From contig MCGT01000001.1 of NCBI GenBank assembly GCA_002104935.1, positions 124,001 through 188,000 on the forward strand: DNA of 64,000 nt. Reading direction: 5' to 3'. Below, one piece after another: positions 1 to 12,271 of this stretch. Source of the DNA: Hesseltinella vesiculosa (lineage: Eukaryota > Mucoromycota > Mucoromycetes > Mucorales > Cunninghamellaceae). Position 1 is the stretch's first letter. Each line of letters starts with the position of its first letter. The translations under genes were made by a program, and so were the position numbers. The notes under the pieces were generated by a model. It did no database searches, was not told the origin of the DNA, and saw only the letters and a list, made by a program, of their open reading frames with translations.

Positions 1-3000
1 GATAATTCATGGACTGTGGTTCAAGTGCTACAAAGGTTTAAACAACAAATGAGAACATACTTTTTTTTTTCTGACTTGGGCTGACGCTCGTTGCCTTACA
101 AGAGAGAGATTGAAGTAGAGTGTCAACAAGATCAGGAATGTATTTCTTGAGCAAGGCGGCTCCCGTTTTGCACACACGCAGCACGGCATCCAGGCTGAAT
201 TTTTGCACATCCTCGGCATCCGAGACGATCCCCTTTTGGAGCAGGAAGGGCATGACGATATCCATGACTTTAGCACCGTCGGCCAAGGACACCACTTGGG
301 GGTCACAATAATGCACAGTCAGCTTGGTCAATTGTTTGCAGGTTTGTGTGGCCGCTTGGCGCACCGAGCCTTTGATGTCGTCGAGCGCACGGAAGGACAT
401 GAACCAGAGTGATTCGAGGTACTTTTCGACTTGCACCAGCGGGCGGCCTTGAACGAGATCAGTGACCGCCGCACAGCACGCTTCACGCACTCGCCACTGC
501 CGGTTGCCGAGGCCCTTGATGACATCGTCCATGATTTCGTCAAAGTATTTGTCAGTGGTCTTTTGGTTGTCTTTGACCAGGCTCTGCCAGATAGATTTCA
601 TGCTTTGGTTGACTTGGGGGTTGGGGTCGAACTGGTAGCGGTAGAGTTTTGGAATGAGACGGTGAAGGTAAGGTTCCATTTCCTTTTCAGCCATAGCCAT
701 CAAGTTCTGGAAGCCAAAGGCAGCGCCGCGCCGGGAGGTCCACATGGCATTGTGGTTGGCAAGGTTCATGAACTTATAGATCAAGTCAGGTTGGTTTAGC
801 TCTGACGCCAGAGAGCACAGCTCCTTGTAGGTGGTGATCGAATTGCCGTCCGGAGAGGAGCCCAGGGTGCCCTCATCAAACAGGATGGTGTTGTCCGACA
901 CAGACTGGGCCTGGATACGCTGGCCATCGGTGAATGTGCCCACCAGCGAGTAAAGCATGTCTTCTTTAATCTTGGCATCGCCGTATTCGTACACGAGACC
1001 CAGCCCCTTGCTTGCGCATTCCTGCGTAAAGTCTAAAGAGGCACGCACATCATTAAACACAAGATCAGCATGCATTGCCTTTCTTTTGCTTTCTTACCAT
1101 CACGATCACTGAGTAAGCGGGAAAACGAGGCATGGATCACGCGGAGGTTAGACTATGTGAAAGAGAACACTCACCAGATCAACATCACATTCCTTTGTTG
1201 CATTTGCAAGGCTTACGGAAATGATGTCTTGGCCACTGCCAAATTTGAGGATGGACAACAGCCAAATACAAGAGGCCTTGCGGTACCAGGCACGGTCACT
1301 GGCAACGTACTTTTTGACAATGGTGTCGATGACGGTTTGAAAAGTCTGAGACCGCGCTGACCAATCGACAGATGATAAGGCGGAAGGCGAGAAAGTCGTG
1401 GCGGTGCTGATATCTTTGTATTTTTGAAGAGCCTGTGAATTCCAACCAAACGCAAAGGCAGACCAAGCTTCACCTCCAGCAAAGTAAAGCTCTACCTGTC
1501 GAGAATCGGCACTGGAAAAGAGGACCTCTGTGATTTGCTGCAAAACCCCGTCGTTGGTGAGTGTGATGCTGATGTTGCCCAAGGCCAATAAGGCTTGCTC
1601 TTGGAGCTTGGCATCCTTGCTCGACTTTGCAAATTCGGACAGACGGCTGATAATCTCGACTGCAGATGGCACCATGATTTGGTCAACATCACTGTTGGCA
1701 GTGGAGGGAGGCGCAGGTAAAGCGAGAAGGGTTTCTAAAGAGCAAACTCGGCCGATGTCAGCCAAAGTATGGCAGGCAGCTCCAGCCAACAACTGCTGGG
1801 CAGAGTCTCGGGCGGGATCGTCCAGGACCTGGCTCAATGCTGTCATACATTGGGCTACCACATTGTCCGAGACCGTGCGCTGACGATAATAGGTGCGACT
1901 GAGAAGGTAGCCGATGGTCAAGATGGCGCCATGTCGTCGATCCGTGTCGTCGGCTGCTAATGACTTGCTGGCCTTGTTTTGAACAATGTCGCAGTATTCG
2001 ATCAATGTAGCTTCAATGTCTTCTTGGGGCACGATAGGGTCGCTGGCAATAATACCATACAGGCGCGTCATCCACAGTCGGGTGTCAAGTTTGTTGGAAG
2101 TCGTGAGGGTCTTGAAGAGAGGTAATTTCGAGCTAAAGGCAGACGTGATCGAGGCAGGACCTAGGGAGATCATATCCAGCAATGACTTGGCAACCGTTGA
2201 CATAAGTAAAGGATCTGAAATAAAAAAAAATAAAAATAAAAAATGAGTACGGTAAGGCTGGCTACTGCATGTGCGATGGTCTACCTTTCAGGTTTGGATC
2301 CAAAGCATGGCTGAGCAAGTTGAGCCAGGATTGAAAAGCCTCGTGTTCAACGGAGTCAGGTTGGTCCCAAAAGGAAGCAAGCAGCTGCTTGACATTGTCC
2401 ATGGCTACAGGGTCGTCAGACATGCCATGGTCGACCTTGGATTCAACATAGTCATCGATCAGAATATGTTCGGGATTGGCTTCGAGAACTAGCAACAGAC
2501 GCAGGAACGCAAGCATATCGCTATAGACTTCCAAGGGGTAGCCGGCAATCAAAGGCGAGCGTGACGCCATCCGGTATTGGTCGCCAGGTTTGTGAGCAAC
2601 CAGGTACGTCACCATGTCGGCAAAGGAAGGCAATGCAGATGCTGGCACACGTTCCTGAGAAATCCCATTCTCAACACGAACAAATGGATGCAAGCCCCGC
2701 TTGGATTCCTCCAAGATCTCCAGTTTGCTGATGGTTGATGAGCGGGCCAGCAGACACACGTATCGTCCAAATGGAAGGGAAAAAGGATAAATGCCATTCA
2801 CATATTTGAGCGCCATGTATCGTGTGTTTGCATTGTTCTACCAAAAGTAGAAGAGAGGTGAGAGGATGAGCTCGTAGATCGGCAGAGGAGGTTCAAATGC
2901 ACATGACTTACCAGCTCGACAGCTTTCAGGATGGTGTTTTGTATGGTGTCATGAATGGGTGATGCGAGATCCAGGTCGCTGAAGATACCGATGATGGACG

Positions 3001-4931
3001 AGAGCGCGTCTTGCACATACACACGGATGTTGGGAGGTTCGACGAGTAGGTTTTCGAAAAACATGGAGACGATTTCCATGTCATCCAGGCCAACCTTGGG
3101 AACTATTCAAAAATGGTAGTGGTTGGTATTGGCGAGACAAAGGAGAAGTAGGTCAACTCCAATGGTACCTTTTCGGATGATCAAACCACAAGCAACGTAG
3201 GCATAGCCTTTGATGGTCTCGGCATCTAAGTCATGGGGTAAGCACATGTCACAGGAAATCAAATCACTTATTTTACCGTGACCAGATACTTGAGGATTTT
3301 CACGAATGTATTTTGTCAGGCCAGACACAATGATCGGTGCTATGGGGGTGAGCTGGCTCTCGTCGCACTTTTTTTTTTTTTTTTTTTTTCGGCAGGAGGG
3401 AGAATGAGAAGGGTCAAGCAGTGTGGGATAGAAACGGAGATTGAAATCTTACCATTCTTGTGCACCATTGTAAATAGGCCATGGTGGATCGCTGCAGTCG
3501 CATATTTGATTTTTCGCCGTAGAGACCATCAAACACGACTTGGATCATCTTGGATGACATGTTGCTTGCTGTGATTGATTTGCCGAGGTATTGTAACAAT
3601 TTGATTTTGGTGGGGTTACCGCATGGAACACGGCCGTTTTTGCCTTCTAGAAAAAATGCCGTAGAAAAAATGGATGAGATTCTTGCGCTAGCTTTTATCT
3701 GAGTGTCTACTTGCGTCCTTTGTCGGTGCCAATATACATTCCATAGAGCGCCTGTACCAGAGCGGTATTTTCCAAGTCAACGGTGCCAGTCCACCGACGG
3801 AGACCATCCTCACACGCAGAGATGACTAAATGACTAGCATCACTTGTCCCAGCAATTAAAATCGGCAGTCGCTCGTTGTCAGTAAACACCTTGGATAATA
3901 TGAAATGGATGATCCCCAACTGATGGAATGGCAGTGAGTCACAGGTTCACGCTATGTCCACCCCGCATTTTTATTTTACCTTTGCATCAGCCAGGGACGC
4001 CGACGACCAAGAGACCTTGCCTAGGTTGGTGACATCGCCCAAGGCATTCTGGGAGAGGCCAGGGTAATGGACGATGGGAACTGAGCCATCTTCAGAAGCA
4101 GCCTCTTTCAGCTGTCGTGGCGTCAAGGGTTGGTACAGGATCACGTTCAAAAAGAAAGCCAAGAGGGTGGTGGCGTCATCAGGTGTTTGATCAAAATGGA
4201 AAACATTGGCACGAGCCAGTTCCTGGTCTGCGGGCTCCATGTGCCATTGACGTAGCGCCTATTTACACAAAATTAAAATCAGTCGAGTCACACACAATAC
4301 GCGTCATACTTTTCCACGTCATTCTTTTAAATTATTTTCTTACAGGAAGAACCATATGCATCAGGGTGGCACGGTGGGGTGCCGGCCGTTTGGAAATGCC
4401 CGTCAACAGTTTGGGGATGTACGAGGCGGTTTTTTCTGCGTCAAAGCGCTTCATTCCCATATCCAGGTAGATAATCGTAAAGTTCTTGACAAAGGCAGAG
4501 ATCTGAGGGTCACAGTATTGATCCAGTAGCACATCGAATGGCAATTCGATCGCTTGGTTGGATTTTACTCGTTTATTGATATGAGCCAGCAGCTCCATGA
4601 CCTAGACGTTCAAAATAAAACGAGTGGGCAATGGGGCAAAATGAAGGTGAGGTGTAAGTGAGCAAGGGGGGGGGGCGAATGCTTCTTTGTAAACAAAACG
4701 TACCTTTTTGCGGGTCTGCTCATGAGGACTTGCCAGCTTCAGCAGAACAGGAGGCAAAAACGTAGACACAGTTCTTTGCAGCTGATCATCGGTGCTGCTC
4801 ATCGCCAGCTTCAGCTCCACCTTTTCTGTTGACGCATGTTAGACAAAAGCAGAGCCGGTGCATGTTAGATCCGTGACTATGATTTGGTAGAAGTAGGCAT
4901 TACCTAGGAGTAGCAATTCATTAGCTGCCAT
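1..4931 (-). CDS. ECM29: Proteasome adaptor/scaffold ECM29 (3' part runs off the left edge)
   Basis: HEAT-repeat protein that binds the 26S proteasome, bridging the 20S core and 19S cap; in yeast and animals it acts in proteasome quality control and localisation. Start chosen at 4931: a 28-nt first exon (4904-4931) splices to 4825 and reads MAANELLLLEKVELKLAMSS, followed by a segment typical of the family N-terminus (FLPPVLLKLASPHEQTRKKV). Further exons run leftwards through many short introns; the piece at 100-1070 has the family block ASKGLGLVYEYGDAKIKED and FMNLANHNAMWTSRRGAAFG. A 72-bp intron (28-99) joins it to 1-27, which reads SLEPQSMNY, so the C-terminal part lies outside the window. 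No internal break was seen. It is divergent from nothing nearby; URM1 lies upstream on the same strand. Identity is by remembered family similarity, and exact internal exon ends were not all resolved. Confidence 0.9.
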
Positions 4932-6101
4932 CGATTCCAAAGTAATAAAATAAAAAGCAGGAAAATGTGAAAAGAGGGCAGAAAAAAAGGCGCCTGCTGA
5001 CGTTTTTTATTTCGTTGCCAATTTTGCTGCCGGCGTGCGGAAGCATTCGTTCCTTTTTTGGCAATTGACGAACGCGGCCGTGTACCGAAAATAAAACGTG
5101 GTCAGTGTTTTTTTGAGAAAGAGGGTACCCAAGCTTGCAGCAATTTATCTGAAAGGCACTCACTTGGCTGTGCCTTGACAATAAAGAAAAGGCAAAAGCT
5201 ACATACCATCGCCGGCCATATAGATTTTCCCTGCCTCTGAAAGAATTGCGATTTAAAATCAGGTTTACTGTGTTTTTAAGCTGTGGATTTTTTTTTCTAA
5301 GCAGGCACACCAATCTGACAAACGGCTAAATTATATTCAAGCGCAAAACCTTTTCTAGTGCGTGCAAGTCAAACGATGAATTGGAGGGGGGGAAAAGGTC
5401 GAACCATTTCCAAAGAACCGACATTTTTGAGCTGCTATTGTCAAGCCAAACTGAGGAGAGTGACATTGAAACCGGTACGACATCGAAAGAAGAGATTACC
5501 AGCATTGGAACTGTTTGTAAATGGTGACATGGGCTTTTGGATTACTTTTTAATATCGAGGTTAGTGTTCGCTGATGACCATCTGCCGTGCGTACCCTGTG
5601 CGGAAATTGAATTTGAGCCCCAGTTCCTTCATTTTCATTTTGAAAAAAAAAGAGACACAGATGCTACGCAACACTTTTGAGGGATCAGATCAGCCAGAAA
5701 TTTGTAAGGGTATGCAAATGCATGAATGATGATGGTACTAAAAACATAGGCTGACTGGTGAAGTTTGCCCAGCAAACTTTCGATCAGTTTCGATTTGACA
5801 CCTCCGATTCACCAGCTTAAAAAAACGAAAAAACCGCCATTTTCCCCATGGGATCCCCAGGCGATCTGATCAAAAAGCACAGTGCAAATTTGCTCAATAC
5901 TGTATTTCACCTCAAATTTTGCATACCAGCACAAAACAATGAGGGATGACCTTAACAAAATTGCAGGTCTCTCAGTCCTCGAAGGGAAGAGCTAGAAGAC
6001 CAGTAAAAAGGGCACGATGACGAGCACAAATGATGTTGCAGTACAGGGTGGACATGTCACTTTTTTATTTTTGCTACAGAATTTATCGTGTGCAATTTGG
6101 T
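4932..6101. other. Intergenic stretch between ECM29 and URM1
   Basis: No convincing gene. Open frames here are short and lack family features. It carries one full copy of a dispersed repeat (about 5590-5960, listed separately). The 5' flank of ECM29 (4932-5350) presumably holds its promoter, but no clear TATA or other motif stands out. Confidence 0.5.
5590..5960 (+). repeat. Dispersed repeat family R1, copy 1
   Basis: Non-coding element of about 350 bp. Shared landmarks in order: GTGCGGAAATTGAAT near the left end, CATTTTGAAAAAAAAA, AGCACTTTTGAG followed by GATTNGAT, CCCAGCCAACTTTTGGTC, CAGCTAAAAAA, CGGCCATTTTC, then CTGATCAAAA and a TTTTGCATACCAG right end. In this copy the first landmark is near 5600 and the CGGCCATTTTC block near 5837 (as CCGCCATTTTC). 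Found by eye against copies near 10.4, 27.5, 41.8, 49.4 and 61.4 kb. Confidence 0.7.
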
Positions 6102-6619
6102 TCATCCACCGTGAAGGGTGCTGATGAACACAATTTGGTCCTTGTCTTCTAATTCATATTCCAGCTCTTCGCAAAGTTCCCAGTCAACATCGTTGACCAG
6201 CACCAAAATTCCGGGGCGTCTGTGATAAAAAAAAAAGATGAGCGACTGTCAGGCCAATTCTAAAAAGAGAGCGCATACACGGTGTCGTTGTCGACAAACA
6301 GGTCCTTTTTCTCGGTCATCAAGTGATCGCGGATATGGAAAATCAGTTGTTGCAGTTTGGTAGGTTCGCCATTGGTTTGTGAAGGTAAGGTGATCTTGTG
6401 CTTGCGTTCATTTTTAAACAGTAGCTCCATGCCACCGCTAATTCATACCAAGAATGAACAAAAAAAAGGGGGGGGGAGATCGTGAGTGAGATCTTGAACA
6501 GTTTTCGTGGACACATAATAGACAATCGAACTAGCTGTTGCTATTTCTATTTTCTTTTTTTTTTTCGATAGGGATGTGAGACGCTACCTAAATTCCACAT
6601 TGATTGTAAGATCGGACAT
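6102..6619 (-). CDS. URM1: Ubiquitin-related modifier 1 (URM1)
   Basis: Ubiquitin-like sulfur carrier. After activation by the E1-like Uba4 it becomes a C-terminal thiocarboxylate, supplies sulfur for wobble-uridine thiolation of cytosolic tRNAs, and can be conjugated to proteins. Three exons: 6588-6619, 6437 to about 6281, and a last exon ending 6102. The joined product is 102 residues, a normal length. It begins [18 protein letters not shown] and has the family block [17 protein letters not shown], ending in the diagnostic STLHGG whose terminal Gly-Gly is the activated end. Intron phases all agree (AG/C, GT/A), supporting the model. The third intron boundary uses a GTATGC donor. Confidence 0.96.
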
Positions 6620-7024
6620 GGTGGATATATATGATAGTCTGGGTACCAGGAAGAAAAAAAAAACGAGGGAAAAAAAGATTTTTTTTTTTCAGCGCATTGC
6701 TGACAACCAAAATGTGCCGAGGGTCAATTTTTCACCTGGTTGCCAGTCCAGTAGTTCGCAGGAAAAGAAGGTTGAAAAGCTAAAAAAAAAAAAAATACGG
6801 CTGGTTCGCCATTGTAGTTTTGTAATCAATGATCGGCTTGGCAACAAATTAAGGTAAAAAAAGGCGAGTGAGGGGAGGAAAGGACAAGGGGCGGACGACC
6901 GGCGATGCAAAACTGCTGTGTGCACAGCTCAGCTTTTTTTAAATTGACTGGCCGGGTGGCCGAACTTCCTTTTTCCTTTTTCTCGCATTTTTTTTTTTTT
7001 ATACAGCTTGTTCCTAGTGAATCC
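6620..7024. other. Divergent intergenic region URM1 / ABC transporter
   Basis: About 400 bp between the URM1 start (minus) and the transporter start (plus), with many A/T homopolymers. It should contain both promoters. No gene seen. Confidence 0.4.
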
Positions 7025-9919
7025 ATGGCGTCCACCATGTCATCAACTGTGCCGTATCCGCCTTACTATTCCTCTGGCGCATGGACATTTTCGTCACCGC
7101 TTGTGTTTGTGCCTACGATTCTCTTTGGGTTTATTTCCATTGCTGGCTTGGTACGTTATTGGCAATCGCCTCGCCGATCCCTTTCGCTCTCAAGTGACCA
7201 GCAACAAATGTCTGCCTTCTCCAAGCTGATCATAGCATTGACGGCCGTCATTGTCTTTTCGTATATTGCCGATGCAGCAGTACTTGTGTCTCGAGCGTTT
7301 ATCGAAGGCACTTGGACGTCCGCCTCCCTTGCCTATTATATCCTGACTTCCTACTTGGCATGGACACTTGCCTTGCTTTCGCTCGCTTACGAATCACAAC
7401 TGAATCGCCAATGGTACTGGATCCAATATGCTTTTTGGCTCATGGCCACGGTGTTAGATGTCACTGTTGCTTGGCTGTGGGCTATGGGCTTCAAGCACCC
7501 CAAGGATGGTAAGTTTTCTAAAAAAAAAAAAGGAAGGACTTCACGAGCGTGCTCAACAGCTGTTTTATGAATGATTTCCATGTTAGGCACCCTATTTACG
7601 GTGTACGACCGTCTTTGGATGGCGATTTTCATTGCTCGATACGTGGTGGAAGTGATCACGACCCTCCTTGCTTTGATGCATATGTTCATCGAGCCTAAAC
7701 GGTCGCAGCAGGACTTGCAAGAAGAACGGGAACCTCTCCTACGCCAGTCAGCTGCTACTACGTCTGCTGGTGACGACAGTGGCATCAAGAACTTCTTCAA
7801 GAAGATGGAGCAGATCTTCCCGTATATCTGGCCTAGACACGACCTCCGTCTGCAATTCTTGATCTTTGCCTCCTTTGCTCTGATGATTCTGGGCATGGCC
7901 ATCAATGTCTTGACCTCGCGCCAAATCGGTATCGTTGTGGATGAAATCACATCCATGCCTGGCAAATTTGCTTGGGCGGCTGTTTCCATCTACATTGGCT
8001 ACCGCTTCTTGCAAGGCGGGGTAAGTCGGTAGAGGGGCAGCAGAATGACGTTTTTTTTTTAATGATTCTCTTTGGCTAGTCTGGATTGATCCAAGCATGT
8101 CAAAACTGGCTTTGGATCCCTGTTCAGCAGTATACCAGCCGCGAAATTTCCCTCAAGATGTTCTCCCACTTGCATTCATTGTCGCTGGCTTTCCACATCA
8201 ATCGCAAGACGGGCGAAGTGCTCCGGGTGATGGACCGAGGCACCAACAGCGTGATCCAATTACTGCAGCAAATCGTGTTCCAGATGTTCCCGGCGATTGC
8301 CAACATCCTTGTGGCTGTGGTCTTCTTTGCCGTCCACTTTTCGCTCGCGTTTGGTCTGATTGTGTTTGTCACCATGGGCTTGTACCTGTTCGTGACTGTG
8401 CGAATGACCACCTGGCGCACAAAATTCCGACGCGAAATGAACCAACTCGACAACCAGATGCGCACCAAGGCTGTTGACTCGCTCCTGAACTTTGAGACCG
8501 TCAAATATTACGGCGCTGAGGCCTTTGAAGTGGGCCGCTATCGTGATGCTGTCCTGGAATATCAAAAGGCCGATTGGAAATCGTCGGTGTCCCTCAACTT
8601 CCTAAACCTCACTCAAAATGCCGTCATCACCGCTGGCCTCTTGGTTGGCAGCTTGCTCTGCGCATGGGAAGTCTCTCAGGGCCGATTCACTGCTGGTGAC
8701 TATGTTACCTTCAACATGTACATGATCCAGCTCTACTCGCCGGTAAGTGCCAAAGAGGCTGAGCAAAAAGAACAATGGGTCTGATCGCGTTTTGTGTTAC
8801 GTATTTCTTTTTCGTTAGCTCCATTTCTTTGGCACCTACTATCGCATGATCCAACAAAACTTTATCGACATGGAAAAAATGCTGGAGTTGTTGCAAGAAG
8901 AAGAAACGGTCAAAGATAGCCCTGATGCTACTCAAATGGTTGTTAAGCAAGGCGAAGTTACCTTTGGTAAGCTTCAACCAACAGCGCCACGCCAAAGCAC
9001 CTGGCTGACCCCCCCTTTTTTTTTTACCCATTCAAGAAAACGTGACCTTCAGCTACGATGTTCGACAAACGGCATTGAAAGGGATTTCCTTCACGGTGCC
9101 TGCAGGCAAGACCGTGGCACTGGTTGGTCCTTCTGGCAGTGGGAAGAGCACCATCCTGCGATTGCTCTTCCGTTTCTATGATCCTTCCTCGGGCAGCATC
9201 TCCATCGATGGCCAAGATATCCGCAGTGTTACTCAAGAATCTCTACGCAAGAACATCGGGGTTGTGCCTCAAGATACCGTCCTCTTCAACGACACGATCA
9301 TGTACAATATCCGATATGGCAATATTCATGCCACCGACGATGAAATCATCCAAGCCGCCAAGGCTGCCCAGATTCATGACAGCATCATGCAATTCCCTGA
9401 TCAATACGAAACCAAGGTTGGTGAGAGAGGGTAAGTGCCTTATTGGACCCACAAGCGACCAATTGTAACTTTTTTTTTCTTCACAGTCTTCGATTGTCAG
9501 GTGGTGAAAAGCAGCGCTTGGCCATTGCTCGTACCATTGTCAAGAACCCGCCCGTGATTCTCCTCGATGAAGCCACCAGTGCTTTGGACACGTAAGTCAG
9601 AAAAAAGAAGAGAGAAAGCCTATGGCCTGATCATGCTTCCTTTCTTAGCACCACGGAACGGCACATTCAAGAAGCGTTGAACACGATGACCAAAGATAGA
9701 ACAACCTTGGTGATTGCTCACCGTCTTTCTACCATTGTCAACGCCGATTTGATATTGGTGATCAAGGACGGAAAAGTAGTAGAGTCCGGCAGCCACGAAG
9801 AGCTGATTCGCCAAGGCACCGAATCTGGCCAAGGGGTCTACTTTGAAATGTGGGAGAAGCAATTGGATGACACACCTTCTGCTGATAGCTCGACACTGGC
9901 CTTGGAAGCCGACTCATAG
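7025..9919 (+). CDS. HMT1/ABCB6-type half ABC transporter (heavy-metal tolerance)
   Basis: Half-size ABCB exporter with an extra N-terminal membrane domain, as in S. pombe Hmt1 and animal ABCB6; relatives move glutathione- or phytochelatin-linked metals or porphyrins across vacuolar/organelle membranes. About 830 residues in seven exons. Residues 1-200 give roughly five hydrophobic segments (TMD0). The six-helix core follows (7790-8850, e.g. [14 protein letters not shown] and [13 protein letters not shown]). The nucleotide-binding domain has Walker [10 protein letters not shown] (about 9127), Q-loop [12 protein letters not shown], signature LSGGEKQR (about 9497), Walker [13 protein letters not shown] and H-loop VIAHRLST. 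Start 7025 was chosen over an in-frame upstream Met because it follows a poly-T leader and opens the membrane domain. Substrate is inferred from family only. Confidence 0.92.
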
Positions 9920-10274
9920 TTTCTCACCGTCGTTTTTTTTTTTTTACTACCAACACTTGAACTAAAGTATATGCATCGATTTCCCCCCCCTGCCTTTTTC
10001 TTCTTCTTCTTTTTCTCTCGGTCGATTCGGTTTCATCACCTCGTTTCTCACCAAGAATCAGACGCCTGGAAGGCAATTGGGCCAGGTATGGTTTTCTGCC
10101 CCCGCTAAAATGTTAGAATATAGCATGGCTATTGCCAATAGTTCAGCATGACATGGCCAAGTGCATGCGAAATCATTTTTAGGCAGTGTTATCCAGCCGT
10201 CTAACTATTCCATTTGGTGCTTGGCTCATCATTTTGAACTGTGCACTGTTTTTTTTTTTTTTTTTGTTCCGGCT

Positions 10275-10460
10275 GGTCTGGTCGCACAGCTGTGAGACCT
10301 GCCGAATTGGAGCATAGTTAGCATCTGCATGACAGCAACAATAGTCTTCGTTCCTTCTTTCATTCTCCGATTCCCCAGCTAAAAAAAAAAAAAGAAATTT
10401 CGGCCATTTTCTCCAGGCCAACTGAGCAAAAATCACAGCGCAAAATTTTAAGTCAATTCA
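10275..10460 (+). repeat. Dispersed repeat family R1, partial copy 2
   Basis: Only the right part of the family is clear: GATTCCCCAGCTAAAAA near 10370, CGGCCATTTTC near 10401, then CCAGGCCAACTGAGCAAAAA and ATCACAGCGCAAA, matching the order in the full copies. The left part is too diverged to bound. Confidence 0.55.
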
Positions 10461-10554
10461 GGTAGTGAGTGCTCTACTAGTATTTTTTTTTTCTTTGAAA
10501 CAGGAGGTCAAGACGCTTGCTCTGACACCCTTCTCTTCTGCCCTTGGCCCTACC

Positions 10555-11035
10555 TGGTTCTTTCTTGGTGCACTGCCAATGAGTCAAAGTTACCGATAGG
10601 CATTATCTGAGCTCAAGTCTGTAATGATGACCTCCCCATGCTGTCCCCGAAAAGGTTTCTGTGCTCCTGCTTATGCATGGTAAGACGTGTTCTTGCTTGG
10701 CTTCTGCTTGCGGTTTTATTTTTTTGCTTCTTCGGCCCTTCACGCCCATTTCCTGAGCTCGGGTCGGGCCTGTTATGATGATCTTCTGCTGCTGTCATGG
10801 CGATATTGTTAAACTGATGCTCCTTCAAAGGTATGGTCAGACATGATCATGGCAAGCTTCCACGGCTCATGTAGTCCTTTTATTTTTTTGCTTCTTAGCT
10901 CTCGCCTTTGCGTCTACATTCACGTCGATATATAATTCCAATGTCTTTGCTATCCTTCAATAGATACCATGCTAGTCCTACGAAGGTATGATCAGACTTG
11001 GTCCTGATGATTTCCACAGTTTTGCTCACTTTGTT
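10555..11035 (+). repeat. Degenerate tandem repeat, three units of about 160 bp
   Basis: Three successive units (about 10555-10714, 10715-10875, 10876-11035) share a T-rich start (TTTTATTTTTTTGCTTCTT in units 2 and 3), a CTGAGCTC...GT.ATGATGA segment in units 1 and 2, and an AAGGTATGGTCAGACATG-like core in all. Unit identity is low and judged by eye. Confidence 0.45.
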
Positions 11036-11198
11036 TCTTTTTTTTTTTTTAAGCAGAAAACCGGAAATCACTTTCAACTCGACTTTTACCTGGTCCGTGA
11101 TGGTTAGAAAAATAGAGAAGGTCATGTGAAAAAAAAATAAATAAATAAAAGAAGGATGGGTCAATGCACCGACATGCTACCAGGTGTCAATGTCTCAT

Positions 11199-11882
11199 TC
11201 ACAGATTCGAATTTATTCTCAAAAGCAAAATAAACGGCGCTATTACACTACGATTTTTATTTTTTTTTTTTTCGCGATAGTAAACAGCTTTTGCTGCTTG
11301 GGCGTTGTTGAATGTTGAAAAATAGCCCTGGGAGGAGCCAGAAACGAAGCATGCTTCCCAGTTCATTCTCTTTGACTTTCGTCGGAAGTCGTCGGCGAAT
11401 GCCCAATCTCGCTCGTTGCGAGAGCGGAGGACTTTGACACCATTGCTGTGGTTTGAGGAAGAGGCAACGGCTGGTGGTGTGCTGCACGAGGTGCGCTGGG
11501 AATCAATGCCATGGTTTTCGGCAATTTCGCAGATCAAGCGGATGCCATTGTCGAGACAATCCATTGCACGCTTTCGCTCGGATTCGTTGACCACATCTTC
11601 CAAGAGAATTTGCTTCGCCATTTCAAAATGATCGCATGAAGGCAATGAATCGCAGTTGCTTGTCAGCTTGTTGAAATCCTGGGAAACGCCATGAATGCAA
11701 AAAATGACAATGATTGGAATCGCCGAGTATTGCTCGCTAATGCTCACCGCATACTTGACAAGGCGGCGGAAAAATGCCATGTTGGCTGTATGCTGCACTT
11801 TGATGAGCACAGGGGGAATGCTTTGGTATCGTTGCGTTTGGACGGGCAATACAGGACGTCCGATTTCAAAAAGTTGGGCCAT
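11199..11882 (-). CDS. Uncharacterised protein, resembles a Mucorales-expanded family; possibly a relic
   Basis: Open frame of 227 codons. The first third (PVLIKVQHTANMAFFRRLVKY, then a hydrophobic stretch with IPIIVIFCIHG) has the beta-strand and helix pattern I associate with PD-(D/E)XK/Rpn-like proteins, where the expected acidic-x-Lys-type core motif would sit at the IKVQ position; here an acidic residue is missing. The C-terminal KRMNWEACFVSGSSQGYF...AVYYR resembles tails of repeated uncharacterised proteins in Mucorales, from memory. It starts abruptly in mid-domain, and the upstream DNA (11883-12090) continues with coding-like but out-of-frame pieces, so the gene may be 5'-truncated or frameshifted. 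Function unknown; a mobile-element-related origin is a guess. Confidence 0.45.
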   Translation of the reverse strand: MAQLFEIGRPVLPVQTQRYQSIPPVLIKVQHTANMAFFRRLVKYAVSISEQYSAIPIIVIFCIHGVSQDFNKLTSNCDSLPSCDHFEMAKQILLEDVVNESERKRAMDCLDNGIRLICEIAENHGIDSQRTSCSTPPAVASSSNHSNGVKVLRSRNERDWAFADDFRRKSKRMNWEACFVSGSSQGYFSTFNNAQAAKAVYYREKKKNKNRSVIAPFILLLRINSNL

Positions 11883-12228
11883 TCTGTTGGTTTAGAGCTA
11901 TATTTATTTTGGGCTTGTTGGCCTGTAGTTTTTATCGAGTGCAAAATTTTAGTTAGATTCCAGGATCTTCACCATATTGAGCTACATACCAACTACTTCC
12001 ATGACCACAAAATTAATAATAGCTGGTTCAATGAATATCCATTAGACATTGTGTCTGTGCCAGGGGTGTATCTTGGCTGTAAATGAAAAGAGAGAATATT
12101 TTCCTCGACCAAGTTTTTTTATCTGAATTAACAGACTCAGACCGGTCATGGGGTGGTGATCGTTGATAAGTTGGCGGCGGTGGTGATTAAAAGGCTAATG
12201 ATTAAAAGGCTAACAGTGCGTGTGGTAT

Positions 12229-12271
12229 AACTTGTTTATAACTTGTTTATAACTTGTTTATAACTTGTTAT
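12229..12271 (+). repeat. 11-bp minisatellite
   Basis: Unit AACTTGTTTAT occurs three times in perfect tandem with a shortened fourth copy. Confidence 0.9.

Larger units (their letters stand above)
9920..11198. other. Intergenic region with repeats
   Basis: No gene recognised. Contains the transporter 3' flank, a partial R1 repeat copy (about 10275-10460) and a degenerate tandem repeat (about 10555-11035). Confidence 0.5.

Noticed and set aside
4921..5313. Open frame of 130 codons over the ECM29 start
   Set aside because: Overlaps the well-supported first exon of ECM29 in another frame and has no family features.
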